A DNA stretch of 17,069 bases from Auxenochlorella pyrenoidosa (taxonomy: Eukaryota > Chlorophyta > Trebouxiophyceae > Chlorellales > Chlorellaceae): contig KQ481947.1 in assembly GCA_001430745.1 (NCBI GenBank), forward strand, positions 230,327-247,395, read 5' to 3'. Under the pieces are notes generated by a model. It ran no database searches. It worked only from the letters and a program-made list of their open reading frames with translations, and was not told the DNA's origin. Shown here piece by piece: positions 7,201-14,605 of this stretch. Every line of letters starts with the position of its first letter. Position 1 is the stretch's first letter. The position numbers were made by a program, and so were the translations under genes.

Positions 7201-9580
7201 GGTCTGCACGCGCAGCTGCCTGCCTGCCCGCCTGCCTGCTCCTGGTTGGCGCATGCAGCTGCCTGCCTGCCTGCTCCTGGTTGGCACGCGCAGCTGCCTG
7301 CCTGCCTGCTCCTGATCGGCACGCGCAGCTGCCTGCCTGCCTGCTCCTGATCGGCACGCGCAGCTGCACGCCTGCCTGCCTGCTTTTAATTGGCATGACA
7401 GCTTGCCTGCTGCACAAAGCTGGCAGGGCTGTCTGCAGGCGGCGGCCGGCGCCTGGTTTGTTTTGCCTTCGCTGTTCCCCACCTCTGACTTCCGCATGCT
7501 GCAGCGCCCTGACAGGGCCTCGGGCCTGGAGGCGGCGCAATGCTGACGCATGTGCTGCGCGAAAGCGCTCCCCTGCCCTGAGTTGGCGCCCTGCCTGCCA
7601 CCTCTTCTCTCCTGCCTCCCGCAGGCGAGCCGCTGCCGGTCCTGGAGCTGGGTGCTGTGCGCGGCGTGAAGGGCATCAAGGAGGCGACGGTCAAGCTGCC
7701 GGTCAACGCCACCACGGTCAAAGCGGGCACGGCGGGCAAGGAGGTGGGTGCTGACTCAGCGTGGTGCTCTGCCGCTTCACTGCAGTCCCTCATCTCAACC
7801 TTTCCTGGCATTGGCATCAAGGCAGCCAGCCATTACAGGCGCCCTCGTGCAATCCTTCAGCCGCCTTCCTCCGATTGGCGTTTGTTGGACTGCGCACCCT
7901 TGCGCATTTGCTGCTGATGTGGAACGAGCACGACCTTAAAGCCTGCTTCTCCTCCTCACTGGCAGATCCGTGTGGCGGTGGCCTCCGGCATCGGCAATGC
8001 ACGCCACCTGCTGCAGCGCATGCAGGCAGGGGAGGCGCACTATGATTTCGTAGAGGTGGGCACGGCGGGCACGGCGGGCACAACAGGCTAGAATGTGGGC
8101 CGGCTCGAGCGCACCTCAAGGCCCATTTCTGTGCCCGTTCCTTGCCTGCCCCTTCAACCCACCTGATCAGCCACAGGCAGCGACTCGCTGTGACGCCTGC
8201 AATTGGCGGCAGCGCGCAGCCAATGCCTGCTGCCTGCGCCTCGTTGACACCTCTCCCTGCCCTGCTGCCGCCAGGTTATGGCCTGCCCAGGCGGCTGCAT
8301 CGGCGGCGGCGGCCAGCCAAAGACACACGATCCCGAGGCCGTGCTGAAGCGCATGGGGGCGATTTATCAGGTGTGGGTGGGGTGGGGGGGTGGGGGTGGG
8401 GGGGGCGGCGAGCAGGCTACGACGCCGCGCAGGCTGCAGGCATTTGCAGTAGCGCTTGGCTGCCGTGCTGCATGCCAGCTTTTAGGACTGCAGCGTGCAG
8501 GCCACAGCGCGTTGCGAGCCCTGGCACGTTGCAGCGTGCTGCATGCCTTGGCATTCGTTGCCACGTCAACGGCGCAGCCAGCTTGGCTTGGTCTCAGGCT
8601 GGGCGGTGCTGGTGCTCCCTGTGGCAGCGCACGCCAGCCGGCCAGGCAGCATCCTGCTGCAGTAAGTCTGCCTCACGCCTCTCCCCTGCCTGCCCGGCAG
8701 ATCGACAAGGACGCGCCGCTGCGCCGCTCCCACGAGAACGCCTCCATCCAGCGCCTTTATGCCGACTTTCTGGGCGAGCCAGGCGGGGAGGTGCGGTGCA
8801 CGCGTGGCGGGGAGGGCTGGTGGTGGTGGCTGTGGTGGTGTGTGTGGGGGTGGGGGGTGGGGTGTGTGTGTGTGTGGTGTGGAGGGATGGGGGGGCACGA
8901 ACCGCTTCTGCTCCGGCGTCGGCCGCGCCTGTCTGCAGGGAGCGCGCCACCGACACGCCGTGCCGCCGCCGCCGTCAAACCCCCCAACCCAACCCAACCC
9001 AACCCACCCCCACCCGTACCCCAACCCCCCACCCATCCGTGCCGCAGCTGGCCCACCGGCTGCTGCACACGCGCTACACCGACCACTCGCTGGACACCCA
9101 GCCCAGCGCGAGGGACCTGGCAGAGGGCGGCGGCGGGGTGAGCGCACACGGCTGCCCCTGTTTGGGTCACCACAGTCTGCTGCCTGGGGGCAACAAGTCT
9201 GCTCAGCCGAACAGGCGGGCCCCGCCTGCGAGGGGGGCAGGGCGGGCCTTTGCAGGGCTTGCGGGGGCATCTGCGCTGGCCGCCACCAGGCTCCAAACCT
9301 GGCGCCGGATGCTTGCCCCGCTGGTTTGTTGCTGCTCCCGTCAGCTCCGCGTGGGATGCACAGCCAGGCGCCCAGCCAGGGTGCTGGTGTGTGTCGACTC
9401 GGCCAGCAGGCCGCTGCCAGCATGCTGGCTGCAAAACTTTGACACCCCCCACCCCACCCACCACCCTGGGCACGCCCTCCGTGACATCTGTAGGTGCTGG
9501 AGCGTGCCGCGGCCACCGCAGCGGGCGAGCGGCGGTACAAGCGCATCGCCATGGTGGGCGACCCCGGGAGGCGCAAGTGA
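1262..9580 (+). CDS. HYDA: [FeFe]-hydrogenase with N-terminal F-cluster domain (19 exons, 742 aa)
   Basis: Catalyses reversible reduction of protons to H2, in algae normally in the chloroplast with ferredoxin as electron donor. Exons: 1262-1486, 1674-1763, 2066-2128, 2443-2532, 2921-3001, 3297-3401, 3664-3765, 4184-4267, 4664-4832, 5162-5424, 5881-6000, 6514-6635, 7024-7166, 7625-7743, 7966-8055, 8275-8370, 8701-8790, 9048-9137, 9494-9580. They sum to 2229 nt and read through without a stop to TGA at 9578-9580. Order: Ala/Arg-rich probable transit peptide (1-46), [2Fe-2S] domain, His-Cys [4Fe-4S] motif, two [4Fe-4S] motifs, H-cluster domain, small-subunit-like region with RRSHEN, then a 48-residue extension. 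The three H-cluster motifs TSCCPAW, MPCTAKK and MACPGGC are intact, including the proton-shuttle cysteine (C414). This excludes the Nar1/NARF relatives and argues for a working enzyme. The start at 1262 is chosen because a short basic, alanine-rich leader precedes the ferredoxin-like fold; an upstream start is possible. Exon edges rest on splice sites plus alignment to the family from memory. Confidence 0.95.
1949..2064 (+). repeat. G-run and CTGC-rich low-complexity DNA in intron 2
   Basis: Intron 2 (1764-2065) holds a long G-run near 1949-1969, then repeated CTGCC/CTGCCTGC units up to the acceptor at 2065. The second part serves as a long pyrimidine-rich tract before the splice site. Confidence 0.7.
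2543..2667 (+). repeat. Degenerate 15-18 bp tandem repeat in intron 4
   Basis: About eight imperfect copies of a unit close to CAGGTTGGCAGGGCTC run head to tail just downstream of the exon 4 donor. Each copy carries an AGGTT/AGGTC core resembling a splice donor. Copies differ by several substitutions and small length changes, so the array looks old. Confidence 0.75.
3220..3296 (+). repeat. Long polypyrimidine tract before exon 6
   Basis: Almost pure C/T sequence runs for about 75 bases, ending in CTGCCTGCCTGCCCCCAG, the acceptor of exon 6. Confidence 0.7.
4319..4359 (+). repeat. Nested hairpin in intron 8
   Basis: Outer arms AAGGTG (4319-4324) and CACCTT (4354-4359) enclose a second stem CCCCCT (4337-4342) and AGGGGG (4346-4351) with a GAA loop. 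It begins about 50 bases after the GTGAGT donor of exon 8. Confidence 0.55.
4582..4663 (+). repeat. 41-bp tandem duplication containing the exon 9 splice acceptor
   Basis: Units 4582-4622 and 4623-4663 are each 41 bp and differ at three positions, each T in the first unit and C in the second. Both end in a pyrimidine-rich GGCC(T/C)GCAG. The second CAG is the acceptor used for exon 9, since it joins NKTK to VMVIQTAPS in frame. A further CCTGCAG stands just before unit 1, at 4575-4581. Confidence 0.9.
4887..4908. repeat. Perfect 22-bp palindrome in an AT-rich patch of intron 9
   Basis: GGGGATAATTAATTATCCCC (4888-4907), extended by a T-A pair on the outside, is a perfect inverted repeat with no spacer. 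It lies in an AT-rich patch (about 4855-4920), unusual in this GC-rich gene, 54 bases after the exon 9 donor. Confidence 0.9.
6076..6127 (+). repeat. G-rich tract in intron 11 with G-quadruplex potential
   Basis: Several runs of four or more G separated by one or two bases lie on the transcribed (+) sense of intron 11 (6001-6513). The pattern can form an RNA or DNA G-quadruplex; formation itself is not shown. Confidence 0.65.
6866..6893 (+). repeat. Poly-C run in intron 12
   Basis: A nearly unbroken run of about 20 C lies in intron 12 (6636-7023). The same intron ends in repeated CCCCA units before the exon 13 acceptor at 7023. The true run length is likely to be unreliable in assembly. Confidence 0.75.
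7170..7410 (+). repeat. About 35-bp minisatellite in intron 13
   Basis: Roughly seven copies of a 35-bp unit (GGCACGCGCAGCTGCC, then TGCCTGCC repeats, then TGCTCCTGATC) start almost at the exon 13 donor. The two central copies (about 7282-7352) are nearly identical; the flanking ones are degenerate and slightly longer or shorter. Antisense it is an open, repetitive frame, which is a by-product of the repeat. Confidence 0.85.
8371..8411 (+). repeat. G-rich 5' end of intron 16
   Basis: Directly after the exon 16 donor the sense strand is GTGTGGGTGG followed by longer G-runs, with G-quadruplex potential. Confidence 0.6.
8805..9047 (+). repeat. Intron 17: G/T-rich 5' half and complementary C/A-rich 3' half
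   Basis: The sense strand is almost purely G/T at 8805-8893, including a (GT)n run, and C/A-rich at about 8975-9040, including three CCCAA repeats. The reverse complement of CCCCAACCCCCCACCC near the acceptor nearly matches a G/T block near the donor, so the transcript could fold both splice sites together. Confidence 0.7.
9048..9580 (+). other. C-terminal exons 18-19 of the hydrogenase with lineage-specific tail
   Basis: Exon 18 (9048-9137) encodes LAHRLLHTRY, which matches the end of known hydrogenases, then an acidic, polar, Gly-ending stretch. Exon 19 (9494-9580) follows an acceptor ending in TGTAG and adds 28 residues starting VLERAAATAAGERRYKR and ending in GRRK before TGA. The last 48 residues go beyond the usual end of the family, and the final part is basic. 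Exon 19 is supported only by the open frame, phase 0, and adjacent splice signals, so it is less certain than the others. Confidence 0.75.
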
Positions 9581-10396
9581 TGGCCCTCCTGCAGGCGATG
9601 CCAGCTGGAGCTCCTTGCCTGCTCCGCATGGGGTGCTGGTTGGGCGGTGGGCGTGGCCTGTGCTGCGTGGCTGCGTAGCAGCTGGCCCCGACCAGCAGAC
9701 CTCGTGCCGTGTACCCTCCAACGAATGCCGGCTTTGTAGTCACCCCCTTGGGCTAGGCATGCTGTTGAGCAAACACTCTTGGCACGTCAACAATGTATGC
9801 ACGCATGACTGTGCCCCCCGCAACGTTGCGCATCCAATAGCATTGAACCGATGTCACCAAATCGAATCCCTCAATTGGGTGGCTGCACTCAGCCAACCGC
9901 CTCTATGCTCCTTTCTGCCGCACACCCCACACTTGCCGGCCACGCTTGATGCACTTTGCCGGAAGCGCTGCGGCATCTGTGACTCTCGTGCCCCTGAAGC
10001 GCCTCATGTCCCTGCTAGCCAGTGCGCCTGGCCGCTTTGCCTGGCTTTGCCTGCCTTGCATGACAATGGCCGGTTGCAACCCTGCAACGCTGCATTTTTG
10101 GCAGGCAAATGTTTGCCCCTGCAGCGCAGCCCCGCAAGGCAAGCAGCCTTGCTGTCCTGGCCTTCTCTCCCGCTCCTCTAATTTTTCCACTCACTCTGTT
10201 TAGCCCTAGTTTGCGGTTGCCAGTCGCAGGCTTATTCTTTGCTTTCTTGGCGCAGGTGCCTGATGCAGTCCCATGTACCTGTCCACCAGTCTGTGCTTGT
10301 ACCTGCGCGTTGCTGGTTCACCTGTGCCGACCTGCTCGGACTTCAAGACTGGACTGAATTTGAGTGCAAGTGAGAGCAGGGGGAGGGAGCCCGGCA
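9581..10396. other. 3' flank of the hydrogenase, no clear gene
   Basis: This should contain the hydrogenase 3' UTR. I read it for TGTAA on the + strand, the usual green-algal poly(A) signal, and found none up to 10670. No protein family is recognisable on either strand. GC falls toward 10150-10250. Confidence 0.55.
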
Positions 10397-10660
10397 GATG
10401 TGGAGATCCGGGATTCTTCCGCAGCTGCAGCAACCGCCAGGGTGCTGCTTGGGGCAGGTGCACACCCCAATACCAAAGACAGCAGCGGCGCCCCGCCCTG
10501 TCTGCTACAGAGCGAGCGGATGCTGGCAGCAGAGGGGAAGCAAGCCTCCATTGCTGCCGCCTTGGGCAGAGCGGATCAGAGCGTGCTGCGTGCCCTCCCT
10601 GACAGCGTTCCTTACAACAAACACATCTCGTTTCTATTGCCTATCCAATTGTCCCAATGA
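10397..10660 (+). pseudogene. Ankyrin-repeat-like fragment
   Basis: The frame starting near 10397 reads DVEIRDSS, then ARVLLGAGAHPNTKDSSGAPP, then a helical stretch ending ASIAAALGRA, and stops at TGA 10658-10660. The segment LLGAGAHPNTKDSSG matches the second helix, hairpin and next-repeat start of an ankyrin repeat. The preceding repeat appears shortened by about half, as if by deletion or because part lies in another exon. It overlaps the likely poly(A) site of the opposite-strand EF-hand gene. It may be a gene relic or the last exon of an ankyrin gene whose other exons I cannot place. Confidence 0.4.
10612..10616 (-). terminator. TGTAA poly(A) signal of the EF-hand gene
   Basis: TTACA on the + strand is TGTAA in the sense of the minus-strand gene, 58 bp beyond its stop codon at 10674-10676. 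TGTAA is the consensus poly(A) signal in green algae. Position and strand support this gene end. Confidence 0.7.
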
Positions 10661-10673
10661 ATTCGAATAAATA

Positions 10674-13600
10674 CTACTGCTTGCTGCCCCCTCCCCTTAT
10701 GAGCGCCGCAGCCGCCAGGTGCGTGCGCTGCGCCGCCGCTGCTGCTCGCCCGGACCCTCGCTCCTCAGCCCGGCCTGCAGCACTGCGTGCAGTGGCACAG
10801 CGGCCGCTGGGACTGGTGCTGCTGCAGATTGCTGTGCGTCCCCTGCTGCTAGAGGTTGGAGCCAGCAGGCGCGAGCCAGCAGCCAGAGTGCCGGGCCTGT
10901 GCGCCACACCTGCCGCGCATCCAGCACCCGCGCTGGCTGCCACTGCCGGCTCGGCGCCGAGTGTCACAGCCTGCCGGTTGGCGGCGCTAGCGAGGCGCAT
11001 GCGGGCCGCGCTGCGCTTCCAGTCAAACCCGGTTGCGCTGGTTGCACCGCTGCCGCCAGCGCGCGCCGCGCCAGCTGCTGGCGAGCCGTCAGGCGCGGGG
11101 CAGTCGGACCTCACCGCTGCCTCCCGCACGCCTCCAGCCCCGCCGTCTGTCAGCGCAACAGTTGCTGGATGAGGCTGCGCAGGCGGGCTGGCAACAAAGG
11201 CGGCAAGGCCAGGGGTGGCAGGCGGGTGCTGCCCGGCTGGGCTGCCGCTGCTGTGTGCATGGTCAGCTGTCAGTGCCTGACAAGCCGCACTGGCGGGCCG
11301 TGAGAGGGAAACAGTAGGCTTGGGATTGCAGGTACCAAGCCATTCTGTTGGAGGTACGGCGCTGCCAGCACCACAGGCCATAGCTACGTTGGCCCGGGCA
11401 TCCTCTGAGCTCCTTGCAGGCGGCACCTGCCCGGCCTCCTCCGCATTTGCCCGCAGCCGGCTGAGCAGCTGCTGCACAATTGGGCTGAGCTGGCGCTCCT
11501 GCTGGGGGCCCAGGGCAGCTGCCTGCGCAGCGCTTGCCTCGCCGCTGCCGGCAGTTGGGACGGAGCCTGTCTGCCCTGCCCCCTGCCCCTCCTCATCAAT
11601 CGCAATCTCAGGGCCGCAATCGCCACACGGTGTCGGGCCTGCGCAGGGCTTGTCAGGGCATTTGATGCCGCGTTTCGGCGCTGGGCAGGGCAGGGCAGCA
11701 TGCAAGCACACGCGAGCATGGAGAGCCGCTGCAGCCTGGCCTGAAGCAGAGCGTTCACCACCCAGCCCTCACAGCTCTGCGTGCCTGCGTTCAGCGCTCC
11801 CTGGCTCAGCCCCCACCTGCACTAAACGCCCCCGAAAGCATGTCGCCCTCTGCTGCCGCCGCCGGCTGGGTGCTGGCAAGCCCCCCGGTCTGCACTGCTG
11901 CCGGCGTGCCTCCTTGTGCCACAGAAGCACCCAGCTGCTCCTGCTGCTGCTGCAGGCGCTGCGCGCGGTAGCGCCACACGGAGGCGGCAGACATGGCAGC
12001 GTGCCCCGCCTGGGCGCGGCGCTCGGCCAGGGCCAGCACCTTTTGGCGCCAGCCAGGGGCGTCCTCGATGACGCCGTCGACCACCTTGCGCCGCCTGCGG
12101 GGGACGCCGGGTGGGTGTTTGGATGGGGGAGGCCGCTGTCTGCTGGCGTGCGGGACGGAGTACCACTGCGCGCGCGCCTTTTCGCCCCCCGCCAGCAGGC
12201 TGCCCGTGCACTGGCAGCCTGCCTATTCGCGGCAAGATGAGGGCAGTGGCGCTGCCGGGGATGCCACCACAGCACCCGTGCCCCCACTGCCGCATCCATT
12301 GCCTGAGCAAAGCCATTGGATCCAGCATGGGCATTGATTTAGCCGCCCCCGCACGCCCCCCCCCCCCCCCCACCCACACACACCCACACCCACACACCAC
12401 ACACCCTTCCACCACCACACACAAACACACACACGCCCACCCACCTCACCCCACCTGAAAGCCTTGGCCAGCAGGTGAAAGTCAGTCCAGTCCAGATCCG
12501 GCTCATCCTCACCGACCCCCTCGCCAGCCTGTGCTGCGCCCTGTCGGGCGCCGCCGCCGCCGCGGCCAGGCCCTCTCTGGGTGCCGGCTCCGGCCCGGCA
12601 GGCTGCCGGGTTGGCCTCCCGCTGGCGCAGGCTGTGCAGCTGTGCCTCCTTGCGCCGCCTGCAGCACATGTTGCCGTGCATCATCTGGGGGGTGCAGTGG
12701 GAGGGTGGTGGTGGTGCAGGGTGGAGCGCTCTGCAGCCTTGGCACTAGACCCTTGACCAGCCTGTGATGAGCGCACGCCGCATATTGAAAAGAGGGTGCT
12801 GGAAGCGGACAAGGCAGGGCGAGTGGTGACAGTGTTCGTGGGCACTTCAAGTTGAGCCCAGCGAGCAGAGCGACGGATGTGTGTCCGGCCCCGGCCCCCA
12901 CCTGCGCAAAGTCGCCAAACCTGAGACTGCACGCGCCGCTGCCCGCCACGCTCTCCACCAGGCGCGCCACCTGGCGCAGGCTGGCGGGCCTGCCCAGCGC
13001 CTGCGGGCCGCGAGTTGTGTTGTCGGGAGCACGGTCTAGCGCGCACAGGTGATGCCCAAATGTGCAAGAATGGTGCGCGCACGCGCGTCGCAACCAGGAG
13101 GGCGAAGGCAAGGTGCCTACTCGGCCTGGCCTGCGCACGAGGCGGCATCCGGGCCTCTGCTTGCCTGCGCAGCAGGCAGGGCCTGCAGCGCCTCGCTGGC
13201 AGGCACGCACCCGGGCGGCCCCCCGCCCTCGTCACAGGCCCGCGGCGGGGCCCACCTTGAACACTGCCTGCAGCTCTTCTGGCTCCAGGGTGCCGCTGCC
13301 GTCTACATCGATCAGAGTGAAGCACTGCAGGGGCCGAGGGCACCCCGGAGGGCGGGTACGCATCACCCAGAGAGGCGTGGTCGCCGCCTTGGAGCGGCAG
13401 CAGCACTGGGCGGTGGTGCTCCGCAGTGCAGCGTCACTGCACGCGCAGCGCAGCACAGCGTGAAGGCGTGCAGAGCAGCAGGCCTGGGCGCTGCGCAGCC
13501 AGGAACCTCCCACACCAGCAGGGTCCAAGGGCATCCAAGCCTTTCTGACAGCCGGCTGCCCACACGTCTCCCCAGCGCGACCTGCTACCAGGCTTACCTC

Positions 13601-13735
13601 CCGTGCAAACTTGATGGTGGCCAGGGGGATGTGCACCGGCGCGTCGCGGCCCCTGCTGGTCAGCCAGGCCAGCACGCTTTCGGCGGTGCCGGCCGGCAGG
13701 TTGGTGATCCGGGTGGCAGCGTCCTGCGCCGCCAT
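10674..13735 (-). CDS. EF-hand protein of unknown function (6 exons, 592 aa)
   Basis: Exons in reading order: 13735-13598, 13324-13256, 13000-12902, 12684-12455, 12094-11817, 11638-10674; sum 1779 nt, no internal stop. All donors are GT and all intron phases agree (0, 0, 0, 2, 1). Residues 47-63 contain a canonical calcium-binding EF loop, DVDGSGTLEPEE (52-63), after FARECFTLI. The partner hand (about 70-102, ALGRPASLRQVARLVESV) has lost its acidic ligands, so one calcium site is expected. Then come a basic Arg/Gly-rich stretch with an acidic patch (GEDEPDLDWTDF), a long predicted helix rich in Arg, Ala and Gln (about 180-235), a short helix (SPIVQQLLSRLRANAEEAG), and a roughly 250-residue Ala/Gly/Ser-rich tail that is probably disordered. 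An in-frame ATG at 13876 would add 47 residues. I do not recognise a named family. The tail, read as one exon, is the least certain part. Confidence 0.8.
12357..12450 (-). repeat. GT/G-rich 5' part of an EF-hand gene intron
   Basis: In the sense of the minus-strand gene, the intron 12454-12095 begins GTGGGGTGAGGTGGG, then GT repeats and a long G-run (C-run at about 12358-12371 on +). It resembles the G/T-rich intron starts in the hydrogenase gene on the other strand, so the bias follows transcription direction. Confidence 0.65.
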
Positions 13736-14171
13736 AGCGGCAAGCGCGCTTGCAGGCGGTGGCGCTGGGATCCGCAGCGTGCACACTGCCGATTCTGGCT
13801 GCGGCAACTTGCCGTGCCTCTCCAATGCGTATGTACTGGTGGGCAGGCCCGCTTGCCCACCCTGCGCGCCGGCCAAGCAGGGTTCTGGTGGTCGTTGCCG
13901 AGGACAGGGAGGGTCCTCGGCTCGTCAAACTGTCTTGCCGGCAATGCAAATGCGCCAGCTAATGAGCCGAGGCGCCAAAACCCCCGCGCAGAACCGTGCT
14001 GGGCTGCCTGCTGGGCCAAAGAATAAGCCCCTTGCTGAGGCCACGGCGAACCGAACGGCATCACATTGCTTCTGCAGTCAGCAGGAAGATTTAGGAGCTG
14101 TCGCGTCTCGAAACGAGAAACCTGCGAGGCACTGTCGTGTCTCCCCTGGAGGCTCTTGCTCAAGCCTCGCC
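13736..14171. promoter_or_regulatory. Divergent intergenic region between the EF-hand and SRPBCC genes
   Basis: If the EF-hand gene starts at 13735 and the SRPBCC gene at 14172, this 436-bp stretch is their shared upstream region and must hold both promoters. I see no clear TATA box or named motif. Calling it a promoter is inference from gene orientation. Confidence 0.4.
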
Positions 14172-14605
14172 ATGTCGGCCCCCCTCCCCTGCAGCAGCAT
14201 CAACGAACTGCATTACGCACAGCAATTGCAGCGCGGCAAACGCAGCTGCCGGCCGTTTGCTGCCGGCGGCGGCGCCGCCAGGCGTTCAGGATCGGCCGCC
14301 ACCCTGAGCCGCCAGCATCTCTGGCTCCTAGGATCTCCTGGCAGCGGATGTGTGGCAAGCGCCGTAGCAGCAGTAGGAGCCCGGCGCCACGGCAGCAGTG
14401 AGTGCAGGCCACAGAGCAGGGGCCGCCTGCTTATCCGCCATGCAGGCCTGGTTGACTGCAGAGCGCTCGAGACTCTGCTTCCCTGTCAACCTTCCACACA
14501 ATCGCAGGCGTCACGTGGCGTGCTGCCAGCGGCTGCCCGACCTGCCTGCATGCTGGTCGGGCGGCCCGCCTCCGCGCCGCAGCAGCTGCGGGCATCGACG
14601 CATCG
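14172..14605 (+). CDS. Candidate 5' exons and transit peptide of the SRPBCC gene
   Basis: ATG at 14172 opens a frame (MSAPLPCSSINELHYAQQ..., rich in Arg, Ser and Ala) that runs to a consensus GTGAGT donor at 14398. An acceptor ending ATCGCAG at 14507 continues in matching phase (1) into the open frame upstream of the ATG at 14606. Joined, this adds 76 residues from the first exon and 32 from the second before M14606. The composition suits a chloroplast transit peptide, as in plastid START-type proteins. No homology supports it, so it remains a model. Confidence 0.45.

Larger units (their letters stand above)
4664..8790 (+). other. H-cluster catalytic domain exons 9-17 of the hydrogenase
   Basis: Exon 9 opens the domain (VMVIQTAPSVRVSIGEE) and ends in TIMEE; with the exon 10 start (GTELLQRL) this gives the TIMEExTE acidic segment used for proton transfer. 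Exon 10 ends with MFTSCCPAW: C414 is the proton-shuttle cysteine and C415 a [4Fe-4S] ligand. Exon 12 has MPCTAKK with ligand C470, M468 and K473 (equivalents of CpI C355, M353 and K358). Exon 16 has MACPGGCIGGGGQP with ligands C626 and C630, the latter also bridging to the 2Fe subcluster. Exon 17 carries RRSHEN, the start of the small-subunit-like segment. Exon 10 also holds a long Ala/Gly/His-rich insertion not found in bacterial enzymes. Confidence 0.93.

Noticed and set aside
7170..7410. Possible CRISPR-like array
   Set aside because: Units are contiguous with no unique spacers, inside a eukaryotic intron.
7150..7551. Antisense frames with repeated RSRQAGS-type peptides
   Set aside because: The periodicity is just the 35-bp intron minisatellite translated; not a repeat protein.
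1262..9580. Nar1/NARF-type iron-only hydrogenase-like protein
   Set aside because: The proton-shuttle cysteine, MPCTAKK and MACPGGC motifs and the full F-domain are present; Nar1 proteins lack these features.
1262..9580. Bacterial contamination or recent bacterial transfer of the hydrogenase
   Set aside because: Eighteen spliceosomal introns and algal-like composition show a long-resident nuclear gene.
8142..10181. 679-residue open frame on + strand
   Set aside because: It runs through introns 15-18 in a different frame from hydrogenase exons 16-18 and is low-complexity. GC-rich DNA has few stops.
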